Positions 1 through 6,274 of a stretch of 8,044 nucleotides of DNA are shown one piece after another. A model generated the notes under the pieces. It was not told the origin of the DNA and did not search any database. It saw only the letters and a program-made list of their open reading frames with translations. Each line of letters begins with the position of its first letter. Within the stretch, counting starts at the first letter, position 1. The stretch is from Roseiflexaceae bacterium. Lineage in GTDB: Bacteria > Chloroflexota > Chloroflexia > Chloroflexales > Roseiflexaceae. The stretch lies in the NCBI GenBank assembly GCA_014381165.1, contig JACMIM010000104.1:1-8044 (forward strand), written 5' to 3'. A program made the translations under genes and the position numbers.

Positions 1-30
1 CAGCCTGCGACAGCAGGGGAAATCTACTTT

Positions 31-70
31 TTGTTTCGTTTTTGGTGCAAAGCACCAAAAAACGAAACAA
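31..70. repeat. Near-perfect inverted repeat (long hairpin or cruciform)
   Basis: The left arm (31-48) and right arm (52-70) are complementary over 18 bp around a 3-base AAA centre, with one extra A in the right arm. The centre is GGTGC-AAA-GCACC. T-runs lie in the left arm and A-runs in the right arm, whichever strand is read. That is the reverse of an intrinsic terminator, so it is not called one. It could be a transcript-end hairpin of a gene left of the window, a protein-binding dyad or a small repeat element. The structure is certain; the role is unknown. Confidence 0.7.
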
Positions 71-152
71 TGATGAGGTACCTCCTTGCTCGCCGCAGGC
101 GAAATGAAAGCTTTTGGGCAACTGCGTACCTCCTAAGAACATTGGGCGTGTT

Positions 153-2672
153 ATGGCATCTTTCCAGCGACAACACACGACCTCGCACGAGTTAGGTGGC
201 GCGCAAGATGGCCACTCGTTTGACCTCGCAGACCTAGAAACGCTTTTCGCCACCGCACCGATCGGTGCCGGAATGGTTGATCTCGATCTGCGTTTTGTTT
301 GGAGCAACGAGCGGCTGGCGCAGATGTGTGGGCTTCCCGTCGAGCAACAGCTTGGCCGCAGCGCACTCGATCTATTCCCGCAGTATGCGCAAATCTGGAT
401 CGCGCTGTGGAAGCAAGTTCTGCAAACCGGCCAGCCAATTGTTGATCTGGTGTTGAGTAGCGGTTTCGACTCCCCTGGTGATCAAGAGCAATACCTTTTG
501 GTTAGCCACTACCCGGTGCGCCAGCAGGGCAGCGCGATCCAAGGTATTGGCCTGCTGATGCAAGATATCACCGAGCGTAAACGTGCCGAGCTTGGCCGCA
601 ACCTGCTCGCCCGGCTTGGCGAACGGATGATCAAGCTGAACAGCCCCCAGGCGATTGTCGAATTTACCACACGCGCAGTTAGCGATCACTTTCGCATCAC
701 GCGCTGCGTATATGGCGAGGTCGATCTCGAAACCCGGCTGTGTACACTTATGGGCGGCTTCTCGCGCGATCACCCCATTCCAGGAGGGGTATATCCAATC
801 GAGCTGTTTGGCGTATTCCAAGAGTATCTGCACCCTGGTGAGGTCGTTGCCGTCGAGGACGCAGCGACCGACCCACGCACAACGGCGCAGGCCGATCTGT
901 ATCAGCGCACCGAAACCGCAGCCGTGCTGTGTGCATCGCGCGTTCATGCCCAGCGCCATATCGCCGTACTTGTCGTGACTAGCCCTGTGCCACGCCAGTG
1001 GATAGCCCACGAAATAGCGCTGCTGCGCTCAACCACCGATGTGCTCTGGCTGGCACTCGAGCGGACACGGCTGTATCAGCAGTCCCAGGCGAACGAACGG
1101 CGCTACCGCACGCTTGTTCACGCTACCAGCCAGGCAATTTGGAGCACCGATAGCAGCGGGCGGGGCCAACTGGGAACTGAGTGGTGGAGCAATACGACCG
1201 GCCAGACCAACATAGAAGCTCAGGGTTGGGGCTGGCTTTCGGCGCTTCACCCCGACGATCGCGCGCGTGCCCGCCGTGTGTGGGAACACGCGCTCGACGC
1301 CGGGAATGAGCTTGGTGTTAGCTACCGTATTCGTGACTACGCCGGTGTGTACCACGAGTACGAAGTGCGTGGCATCCCGCTGCGCGATCGGCACGGCGCA
1401 GTCGAAGAATGGATGGGAACCTTTAGTGACATCACGATCCAGCGGCGTGCGGGCATCGCTGCACGCTTTCTCGATGATGCCAGCGCCCTGTTTGCCACAA
1501 TGCCCGACACCGACGCTGCGATGGCCGAACTGGCCCGACTGGCAACCCGCGAGTTCGCCGACCTGTGTGTGGCCTACCTCACCACTGATCAGGAGCAGCC
1601 ACGGCTGGTAGCGCTCGAACACGCCGACCCAGCCTATCACCAGACTGTCGCTGCGCTGTGGCAGCAGGGGCAAATCGCAGCGCTTGGCTGCGATTTGGAG
1701 GAAGCCCAGTTTTTCATGGAAACTGATGCCGGGCAGCTCGCACAACTCGCGCGCTCGAACCCGCAGATCGCGCCGCTGGAGTGGCTCGATGTGCATTCGC
1801 TGATTTGTGTGCCGCTCCGCGCGCGCGACCGCCAGATTGGCGAATTGCACTTTGCGCTGACCATATCGGGCAGGCGCTTCTACACGGGGGATTTCGCCGC
1901 TGCCAAGGAGCTAGCCCGCCGCGCCGCGCTCGCGATCGACAACGCACAGCTTTATCACGAGGCCCACAATGCCCTGCAAGCGCGCGATCACTTTCTTTCG
2001 ATCGCTGCGCACGAGTTGCGCACCCCGCTCACCGTGTTACTTGGCCAGGCCCAGCTGGCCTTGCGGCGTGCCCAGCGCCAGGGCACGCTCGACCAGCGCG
2101 ATCAGCACGGCCTTGAGGTTGTGATCGACCAAGCCCGCCACCTAAACATCCTGATCGGCGACATGCTTGACGTGAGCCGGCTGGAAAGCGGCCAGCTACG
2201 TATCGCCCGCGAGCCAGTAGATATTGTCGCGCTGGCGACACAGAGTATCGCCGAAACACACGCGACCGCCGCCGCCCACACATTACGGCTCGAAGCTCCA
2301 TCCGAGCCATTGCTGCTCCAGGGCGATGCGCTGCGTCTCGGCCAGGTGCTCCAGAACCTCCTCTCGAACGCTGTGAAATACAGTCCGAATGGTGGCGAGG
2401 TGTTGGTTACAGTCGAATCACACAATCAATCTGTGCAGATCAGTGTGCGCGATCAGGGTATTGGTATTCCAACCGATATGCTGCCACATCTGTTTCAGCG
2501 TTTTTCCCGCACGCCTAACACTGGGGGCGCGCCGATCGAAGGGATTGGCATTGGGCTGTATGTCGTTCGCGAAATCGTCAGGTTGCACGGCGGCACCATC
2601 ACCGTCGCTAGTACGGAGGGCATCGGCAGCACATTTACTATCGATCTACCGTCTCCCAAGCAAGAATTTTAG
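153..2672 (+). CDS. Soluble multi-sensor histidine kinase (PAS-GAF-PAS-GAF-HisKA-HATPase)
   Basis: Two-component sensor kinase of 839 residues from the ATG at 153. It is expected to autophosphorylate on His and pass the phosphate to a response regulator, none of which is in the window. Domain order: PAS about 26-145 (ending in the DITERKRAE-type exit), GAF about 147-307, PAS about 314-433 (W-x-HPDD and the FSDIT end), GAF about 437-602, HisKA about 609-682 with H-box AAHELRTP (His620), and HATPase about 722-835. The ATPase domain has an N-box around Asn739, G1 DQGIGIP (767-773), F-box LFQRF (780-784) and G2 EGIGIGLY (796-803). All catalytic boxes are intact, so it should be active. No membrane segment or signal peptide is seen, so it is probably cytoplasmic; the ligand is unknown. 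The start is uncertain: an in-frame TTG at 114 would add 13 residues. Neither start has a good ribosome binding site, and recognisable homology begins only at the first PAS domain. No conserved partner reveals its target pathway. Confidence 0.93.
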   Translation: MASFQRQHTTSHELGGAQDGHSFDLADLETLFATAPIGAGMVDLDLRFVWSNERLAQMCGLPVEQQLGRSALDLFPQYAQIWIALWKQVLQTGQPIVDLVLSSGFDSPGDQEQYLLVSHYPVRQQGSAIQGIGLLMQDITERKRAELGRNLLARLGERMIKLNSPQAIVEFTTRAVSDHFRITRCVYGEVDLETRLCTLMGGFSRDHPIPGGVYPIELFGVFQEYLHPGEVVAVEDAATDPRTTAQADLYQRTETAAVLCASRVHAQRHIAVLVVTSPVPRQWIAHEIALLRSTTDVLWLALERTRLYQQSQANERRYRTLVHATSQAIWSTDSSGRGQLGTEWWSNTTGQTNIEAQGWGWLSALHPDDRARARRVWEHALDAGNELGVSYRIRDYAGVYHEYEVRGIPLRDRHGAVEEWMGTFSDITIQRRAGIAARFLDDASALFATMPDTDAAMAELARLATREFADLCVAYLTTDQEQPRLVALEHADPAYHQTVAALWQQGQIAALGCDLEEAQFFMETDAGQLAQLARSNPQIAPLEWLDVHSLICVPLRARDRQIGELHFALTISGRRFYTGDFAAAKELARRAALAIDNAQLYHEAHNALQARDHFLSIAAHELRTPLTVLLGQAQLALRRAQRQGTLDQRDQHGLEVVIDQARHLNILIGDMLDVSRLESGQLRIAREPVDIVALATQSIAETHATAAAHTLRLEAPSEPLLLQGDALRLGQVLQNLLSNAVKYSPNGGEVLVTVESHNQSVQISVRDQGIGIPTDMLPHLFQRFSRTPNTGGAPIEGIGIGLYVVREIVRLHGGTITVASTEGIGSTFTIDLPSPKQEF

Positions 2673-2747
2673 TACTTATAGCCTCTATGCACCGCCTACA
2701 ACTAGGTGCTATGCTTTGCTGTATAGATGGACACAGTAGGCACAGTG

Positions 2748-2753
2748 TATAAT
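2748..2753 (+). promoter_or_regulatory. Possible -10 element for the HEAT-repeat gene
   Basis: A perfect TATAAT lies 30 bases before the TTG start of the HEAT-repeat gene, in the 110-base gap after the kinase. No good -35 box is seen 16-18 bases upstream, so the promoter is weak, activator-dependent or fortuitous. If used, the transcript would begin near 2760 with a leader of about 23 bases. A short imperfect dyad (GCACC at 2689-2693, GGTGC at 2705-2709) sits upstream of it and lacks a T-tract. Confidence 0.35.
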
Positions 2754-2782
2754 GACCGGACGGAGGAAGGCAAGGGTGCCAT

Positions 2783-3892
2783 TTGGAACTTCCTAGCAGT
2801 ATGCCCCTTGCGAAAGCGGCCATGTTCGACCACGAAACCTGGCGGCGCAGTATTGCCACGCGCCTGAACAATTTTGCCCGCAACCCCCGCCAAGATGTGC
2901 AGCTAGCCGGTGCGCCGACCTTGCTCGGCTACCTTGTCACCCGTACAATCGAACCATTTCTTGATGCCTTTCAGCGCGAACCAATCGCGGCAGTCTTGGC
3001 GCTGGCCGAGATCTCGCGTGGCCCTGGCGCAGATCAGTTCGTGCTGCGCGCCACTCGCCTACGCTACCCGTCCGCCGCGCAGATCGATCGTGATTTGCGC
3101 ACCAGCGCCGAGCAACGGATTGTAGCCGAGCAACTGCTGGTCGAGCTGCAAACCCTGCCACTCGCCCGTCAGCGGCTCAACAGCACCCGCGAGCACTGGC
3201 TACGCACCTCGCTTGAGTTAGAACTCGAACAGTTCCCCAACGAGTTCGCCCAGCTGCGCCGCGTGCTGCACGATCCATCGTGGCAAACACGTTACGACGC
3301 ACTGCGCGGGCTGCGCGTGCGCCAAGGCCGCTTTTCGCCTGCCGATCTTGTGCTCATCCACGATGGCCTGAGCGACAGTGCCGCCCATGTGCGCACCGCC
3401 GCCGCCCGTTGCCTTGGGGTGATCGCCGAGACGCCGCCGGCGGTGCTGGTCAAAGCGCTGGTACGCATGGCCATCCACGATCGCGATGCCGAGACGCGCT
3501 ATGCCGCCGCACGATCGATCGGCACGCTGCGCGGCCAAATCACTTCGCCACACCTGCTCGATTACCTCTCAGGCTGTTTATTCGATGACGACAGCTTTGT
3601 TCGGTCGGCGGCGGCGCTGGTGCTTGGGCAGCTCGGCGAGGTGGCCGGCGCACCCATGTTGGTCAAAAGCCTCATCCGCCTACTCGACGACCGCGACACC
3701 TATGCCCGCGAGGCCGCCGCGCGCGCGCTTGGCCGGATCGGTCAGGTGGCTGCTACCCCCGAGGTCATGGCAGCGCTTCAGCAGGCCGCCGAGGATGGCG
3801 AGATCGCGATTCACGAGGCCGCTACCGAGTCGCTCCAGCGCCTGCGCGAATTGCGCGCTGCCGCGCCAATTCAGCTAGCCGTTCATGCCTGA
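2783..3892 (+). CDS. HEAT-repeat protein
   Basis: A 369-residue protein whose C-terminal two-thirds is a string of about six HEAT-like helical pairs: roughly 155-183, 188-216, 222-250, 256-285, 294-321 and 327-355. Each shows the D-x-x-x-x-VR-x-x-A-A-x-x-LG signature, for example SAAHVRTAAARCLGVI, DSFVRSAAALVLGQLG and TYAREAAARALGRIG. The first 150 residues are alpha-helical in character and not recognised. HEAT solenoids are protein-binding scaffolds; some related PBS-lyase-type HEAT proteins in phototrophs handle pigments or pigment proteins, but nothing here shows that activity. No signal peptide or membrane helix. The TTG at 2783 is chosen because AAGGG (2772-2776) lies 6 bases before it; in-frame ATGs at 2801 and 2822 lack such spacing. 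It follows the kinase by 110 bases on the same strand and is closed by a strong hairpin, so it could be co-transcribed with the kinase or have its own promoter. Confidence 0.85.
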   Translation: MELPSSMPLAKAAMFDHETWRRSIATRLNNFARNPRQDVQLAGAPTLLGYLVTRTIEPFLDAFQREPIAAVLALAEISRGPGADQFVLRATRLRYPSAAQIDRDLRTSAEQRIVAEQLLVELQTLPLARQRLNSTREHWLRTSLELELEQFPNEFAQLRRVLHDPSWQTRYDALRGLRVRQGRFSPADLVLIHDGLSDSAAHVRTAAARCLGVIAETPPAVLVKALVRMAIHDRDAETRYAAARSIGTLRGQITSPHLLDYLSGCLFDDDSFVRSAAALVLGQLGEVAGAPMLVKSLIRLLDDRDTYAREAAARALGRIGQVAATPEVMAALQQAAEDGEIAIHEAATESLQRLRELRAAAPIQLAVHA

Positions 3893-3897
3893 ATTGC

Positions 3898-3942
3898 CAC
3901 GAAGCGGGCGCGGGAGCCATAGGCTCCCGCGCCCGCTTCGTG
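3898..3942 (+). terminator. Strong hairpin, probable terminator after the HEAT-repeat gene
   Basis: A 21-bp perfect GC-rich stem (3898-3918 with 3922-3942) with a 3-base ATA loop, starting 5 bases after the stop codon of the HEAT-repeat gene. Only a short TTT follows, so the T-tract is weak. The stem is the strongest in the window and separates the kinase/HEAT pair from the puf promoter region. It could also protect the 3' end of the mRNA. Confidence 0.75.
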
Positions 3943-3997
3943 TTTCAGCGGCGTAGCGCCAAAACAAGCAGAGCGCGGTGAAAACCATGATATTCTA

Positions 3998-4026
3998 TTG
4001 ACGTTCCTGCGGCTCGGTGTTATGAT
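3998..4026 (+). promoter_or_regulatory. Sigma-70-type promoter for pufLM
   Basis: TTGACG (3998-4003) and TATGAT (4021-4026) each match five of six consensus bases and are separated by exactly 17 bp. It lies in the AT-richer gap after the HEAT gene's hairpin and points toward pufLM, whose start is 272 bases past the -10 box. Transcription would begin near 4033. This is the best promoter match in the window; use in vivo is inferred. Confidence 0.65.
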
Positions 4027-4032
4027 GTGATT

Positions 4033-4297
4033 ACTCACTCAGCACAGCCTAGAATAAATCCTTTTCTTCTTACTTGTCTGTCGCATCCCAATGCATCTTT
4101 TGCTGATTGCATAGACACAACACAATCATCTCCACAGGTTTTTGTCCATTATTCGCACTACAATCTTGTAGTTAGGACAAAAATTAGCCATTTTCGCGAG
4201 GCTTCGTGCTTTTGCACAGCTTTATAACTTGTTTTGTCCTGGATCGTGTGTACTTGTCATTCTGCTAGCCGCACAGGGTAGAAAGCGAAGGTTGGAG
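4033..4297 (+). other. Long untranslated leader of pufLM
   Basis: About 265 bases between the inferred transcription start and the pufLM ATG. The stretch is visibly richer in A and T than the flanking genes. A frame open across 4027-4227 has no ribosome binding site and no recognisable product, so no gene is called. It holds the nested dyad at 4139-4183, a third TTTTGTCC copy at 4232-4239, and a smaller dyad (ATGCA at 4091-4095, TGCAT at 4108-4112). The ribosome binding site is AAGG at 4288-4291, with GGAG directly against the ATG. No known riboswitch class is recognised. A long leader fits regulation by light, oxygen or redox, which is inference. Confidence 0.5.
4139..4183. promoter_or_regulatory. 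Nested dyad upstream of pufLM (operator or RNA hairpin)
   Basis: The outer arms TTTTTGTCC (4139-4147) and GGACAAAAA (4175-4183) are perfectly complementary over 9 bp. Inside them is a second dyad, ACTACAA (4157-4163) with TTGTAGT (4166-4172), around a TC centre. The core TTTTGTCC occurs again in direct orientation at 4232-4239. Two perfect dyads and a third motif copy in about 100 bases suggest a regulator binding site or a folded leader RNA. The spacing does not match the TGT-N12-ACA site of purple-bacterial PpsR/CrtJ. Confidence 0.5.
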
Positions 4298-6187
4298 ATG
4301 TCACACCCATCTGACCCTGCACTGGTGTATCCACCTGGCAAAGAGGGGGCTGTCAACCCGAAGATCGAGGCGAGCGCCGAGGTCATTCCACTATCGATCG
4401 TCGAGGAGTTCTACAAGCGCCCTGGTGGCACGCTGGTCGCAGATCTGTTTGGCACCGATGTATTCGACTTCTGGGTCGGTCGGTTCTTTGTCGGACTGTG
4501 GGGCGTCGTTTCGGCGGGCGGTATTGTGGTCGGCGTGCTGTTCTACTTCTATCAGGTATTTGTGGTCGAAGGCACGCTCAATCTCCTGCAAGCACGGCTC
4601 GACCCGCCGCCGATCGCCACTGGACTGGCGCTGCCAATCCCCGGCACGCCCGGCTTCAACTGGTTCGTGATTGTTATTGCAGCCACATTCGCGTTTATCG
4701 GCTGGCTGATGCGCCAGGTCGATCTGAGCCGCAAGCTGCAGATGGGCTATGAGATTCCGATTGCGTATGGTGCGGTGGTTTCCTCGTGGCTGACGCTCCA
4801 GTGGTTCCGCCCGCTGGCGATGGGAGCTTGGGGCCACGGCTTTCCGCTCGGCATCACTCACCATTTGGACTGGGTTTCGAACGTCGGCTACCAGTATTAC
4901 AACTTCTTCTACAACCCGTTCCACGCGGCCGGCGTCTCGCTGCTGTTCGCCTCGACACTGTTTCTAGCGATGCACGGCTCGGCAATCTGGAGTTCGCTGA
5001 ACCGCCCTGGCGTCGATGTGCGCCACATCGACACGTTCTGGCGCGGCATTCTGGGCTACAGCGTCGGCGAGATCGGCATTCACCGCATCTCGTTCTGGTT
5101 CGGCGCGGCCTCGGTGCTGTCCGGCAACCTGTGTATTTTCCTTTCAGGCACGCTGGTGCAGAACTGGGCCTCGGTTTACTCGTTCTGGGACAAGCTGCCG
5201 ATTTGGGATATCGAGGGCGCGGGCTTTGGCCTGGTGATTGTCGGCATTGGCGCGGTGGTTGGCGGTGTCGCCAGCAAGCGGCGCAAAGAGCCAGAGATCG
5301 ACATCGAGGCAGTCGAGCGGGGCGGCGTGGGCCTGGAGGCCAACATTGGCCCGTCGATCTACCTCAACTGGATGGATCGGCTGTTCGGTAGCGGCCTGGT
5401 GGGGCCATTCTATATTGGCATCTGGGGCTTACTCTCGATCGTGTTCGGCAGTGTCACGGCGCTGATCATCCTGCTGGAATACCTCTGGCAGGTCGGTTAC
5501 AGCCCCGTGCTGCTCGCCCGCGAAATCTTCAACCTTTCAGTTGACCCGCCCACCAGCGATTATGGCCTGGGCTGGGCACCCTGGCACACTGGCGGTGCCT
5601 GGCTGGTGGCCACGCTGTTTCTGCACTTCAGCGTGATGGCCTGGCTGATGCGCCTGTGGACGCGCGCCCGCCAAACCGGCCTGGGTAAGCAGTTGTTCTG
5701 GGGCTTCTCAGCGGCACTGTCACTGTACTTTGTGATCTACCTCATCCGGCCGATTCTGATCGGCACCTGGTCGGGCGCGTCGGGCCATGGCCTCAAGGCC
5801 CTGCTGGACTGGACCAACAACGTCAGTATTCTGTATGGCAATTTCTACTACAACCCGTTCCACATGATCTCGGTGTTCTTCCTGCTCGGCTCGACGCTGC
5901 TACTGGCCATGCACGGCGCGACAATCTGCGCGACCGCCCGCTACGGCTCGGAGCTTGAGCTGCAGGAGGCGATTGTCGAGGGGCCTGGTACGCACCGCTC
6001 GCAGCTGTTCTGGCGCTGGTGCATGGGCTTCAACGCGAACGCGGCCAGCATCCACTACTGGGCCTGGTGGTTCGCCGCCTTGTGCGGACTCAGCGGCGCA
6101 ATTGGCCTGCTGCTTTCCGGCACTGTGATCACCGATTGGTACGCCTGGGCCACACAGGCCAACATCGTCGCCCCGCCGGCACGGTAA
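4298..6187 (+). CDS. pufLM: Fused photosynthetic reaction centre L-M subunit
   Basis: Encodes both core subunits of a type II reaction centre as one 629-residue membrane polypeptide; light-driven charge separation here reduces quinone. The L half is residues 1 to about 306 and the M half about 350-629, each with five membrane helices. Ligands by alignment with Rhodobacter sphaeroides: special-pair His209 (L173) and His522 (M202); accessory pigment His189 (L153); metal ligands His226, His262, His539, Glu554 and His586 (L190, L230, M219, M234, M266); Trp572 (M252) at QA. Leu502 replaces His M182 and Leu530 replaces Tyr M210, as in Chloroflexus, where the first change puts a third bacteriopheophytin in place of a bacteriochlorophyll. 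A hydrophobic stretch (308-325) ending in KRRK joins the halves. The ATG at 4298 is chosen for its AAGG 6 bases upstream; an in-frame TTG at 4229 lacks a ribosome binding site. About 36 residues precede the conserved L start. In Roseiflexus, L and M are isolated as separate polypeptides, so processing is likely. A puhE-like gene follows; pufC and pufBA are absent here. Confidence 0.97.
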   Translation: MSHPSDPALVYPPGKEGAVNPKIEASAEVIPLSIVEEFYKRPGGTLVADLFGTDVFDFWVGRFFVGLWGVVSAGGIVVGVLFYFYQVFVVEGTLNLLQARLDPPPIATGLALPIPGTPGFNWFVIVIAATFAFIGWLMRQVDLSRKLQMGYEIPIAYGAVVSSWLTLQWFRPLAMGAWGHGFPLGITHHLDWVSNVGYQYYNFFYNPFHAAGVSLLFASTLFLAMHGSAIWSSLNRPGVDVRHIDTFWRGILGYSVGEIGIHRISFWFGAASVLSGNLCIFLSGTLVQNWASVYSFWDKLPIWDIEGAGFGLVIVGIGAVVGGVASKRRKEPEIDIEAVERGGVGLEANIGPSIYLNWMDRLFGSGLVGPFYIGIWGLLSIVFGSVTALIILLEYLWQVGYSPVLLAREIFNLSVDPPTSDYGLGWAPWHTGGAWLVATLFLHFSVMAWLMRLWTRARQTGLGKQLFWGFSAALSLYFVIYLIRPILIGTWSGASGHGLKALLDWTNNVSILYGNFYYNPFHMISVFFLLGSTLLLAMHGATICATARYGSELELQEAIVEGPGTHRSQLFWRWCMGFNANAASIHYWAWWFAALCGLSGAIGLLLSGTVITDWYAWATQANIVAPPAR

Positions 6188-6193
6188 GCTAAT

Positions 6194-6253
6194 CGAGAGG
6201 TCAGGAGCGCACGGCGAGCGGACAAATGCTTGCCCCACGCCCCTGGCCTCTCG
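6194..6253 (+). promoter_or_regulatory. Two-tier intergenic hairpin between pufLM and puhE
   Basis: The outer 12-bp stem pairs 6194-6205 (CGAGAGGTCAGG) with 6242-6253 (CCTGGCCTCTCG), with one G-U pair. It continues with GCG/CGC (6207-6209 with 6238-6240). An inner 7-bp stem pairs GGCGAGC (6213-6219) with GCTTGCC (6228-6234), again with one G-U pair, and has an 8-base loop. No T-tract follows, so it is not a classic terminator. In purple bacteria, intercistronic hairpins set different lifetimes for puf mRNA segments; a similar role here is inference. Confidence 0.6.
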
Positions 6254-6274
6254 CTATGATCGAAGTGAGACCCC

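Noticed and set aside
104..136. Ten-codon mini-ORF (ATG at 104, stop at 134-136) overlapping the kinase start as a possible leader peptide
   Set aside because: Too short to judge, weak ribosome binding site, no repeated codons or attenuator pairing.
70..201. 43-codon frame from the ATG at 70
   Set aside because: Overlaps the kinase start, has no ribosome binding site and gives an Arg-rich peptide of no recognised family.
372..1850. Long minus-strand open frames inside the kinase gene (372-1010 and 1029-1850)
   Set aside because: Shadows of the GC-rich coding strand: no start signals and no recognisable domains, while the plus strand has a complete kinase.
4027..4227. 66-codon open frame starting at GTG in the pufLM leader
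   Set aside because: It begins right after the -10 box with no ribosome binding site, has no recognisable domain, and runs through the dyads.
4223..4228. TATAAC as a second -10 box close to pufLM
   Set aside because: The nearest -35-like TTGCAC (4212-4217) is only 5 bases away, and nothing suitable lies 16-18 bases upstream.
4229..4297. N-terminal extension of PufLM from the TTG at 4229
   Set aside because: No ribosome binding site at the TTG, the first residues resemble no L subunit, and the ATG at 4298 has AAGG 6 bases upstream.
4391..4924. 177-codon minus-strand frame inside pufLM
   Set aside because: Antisense shadow of the conserved L-subunit coding sequence, with no domain and no ribosome binding site.
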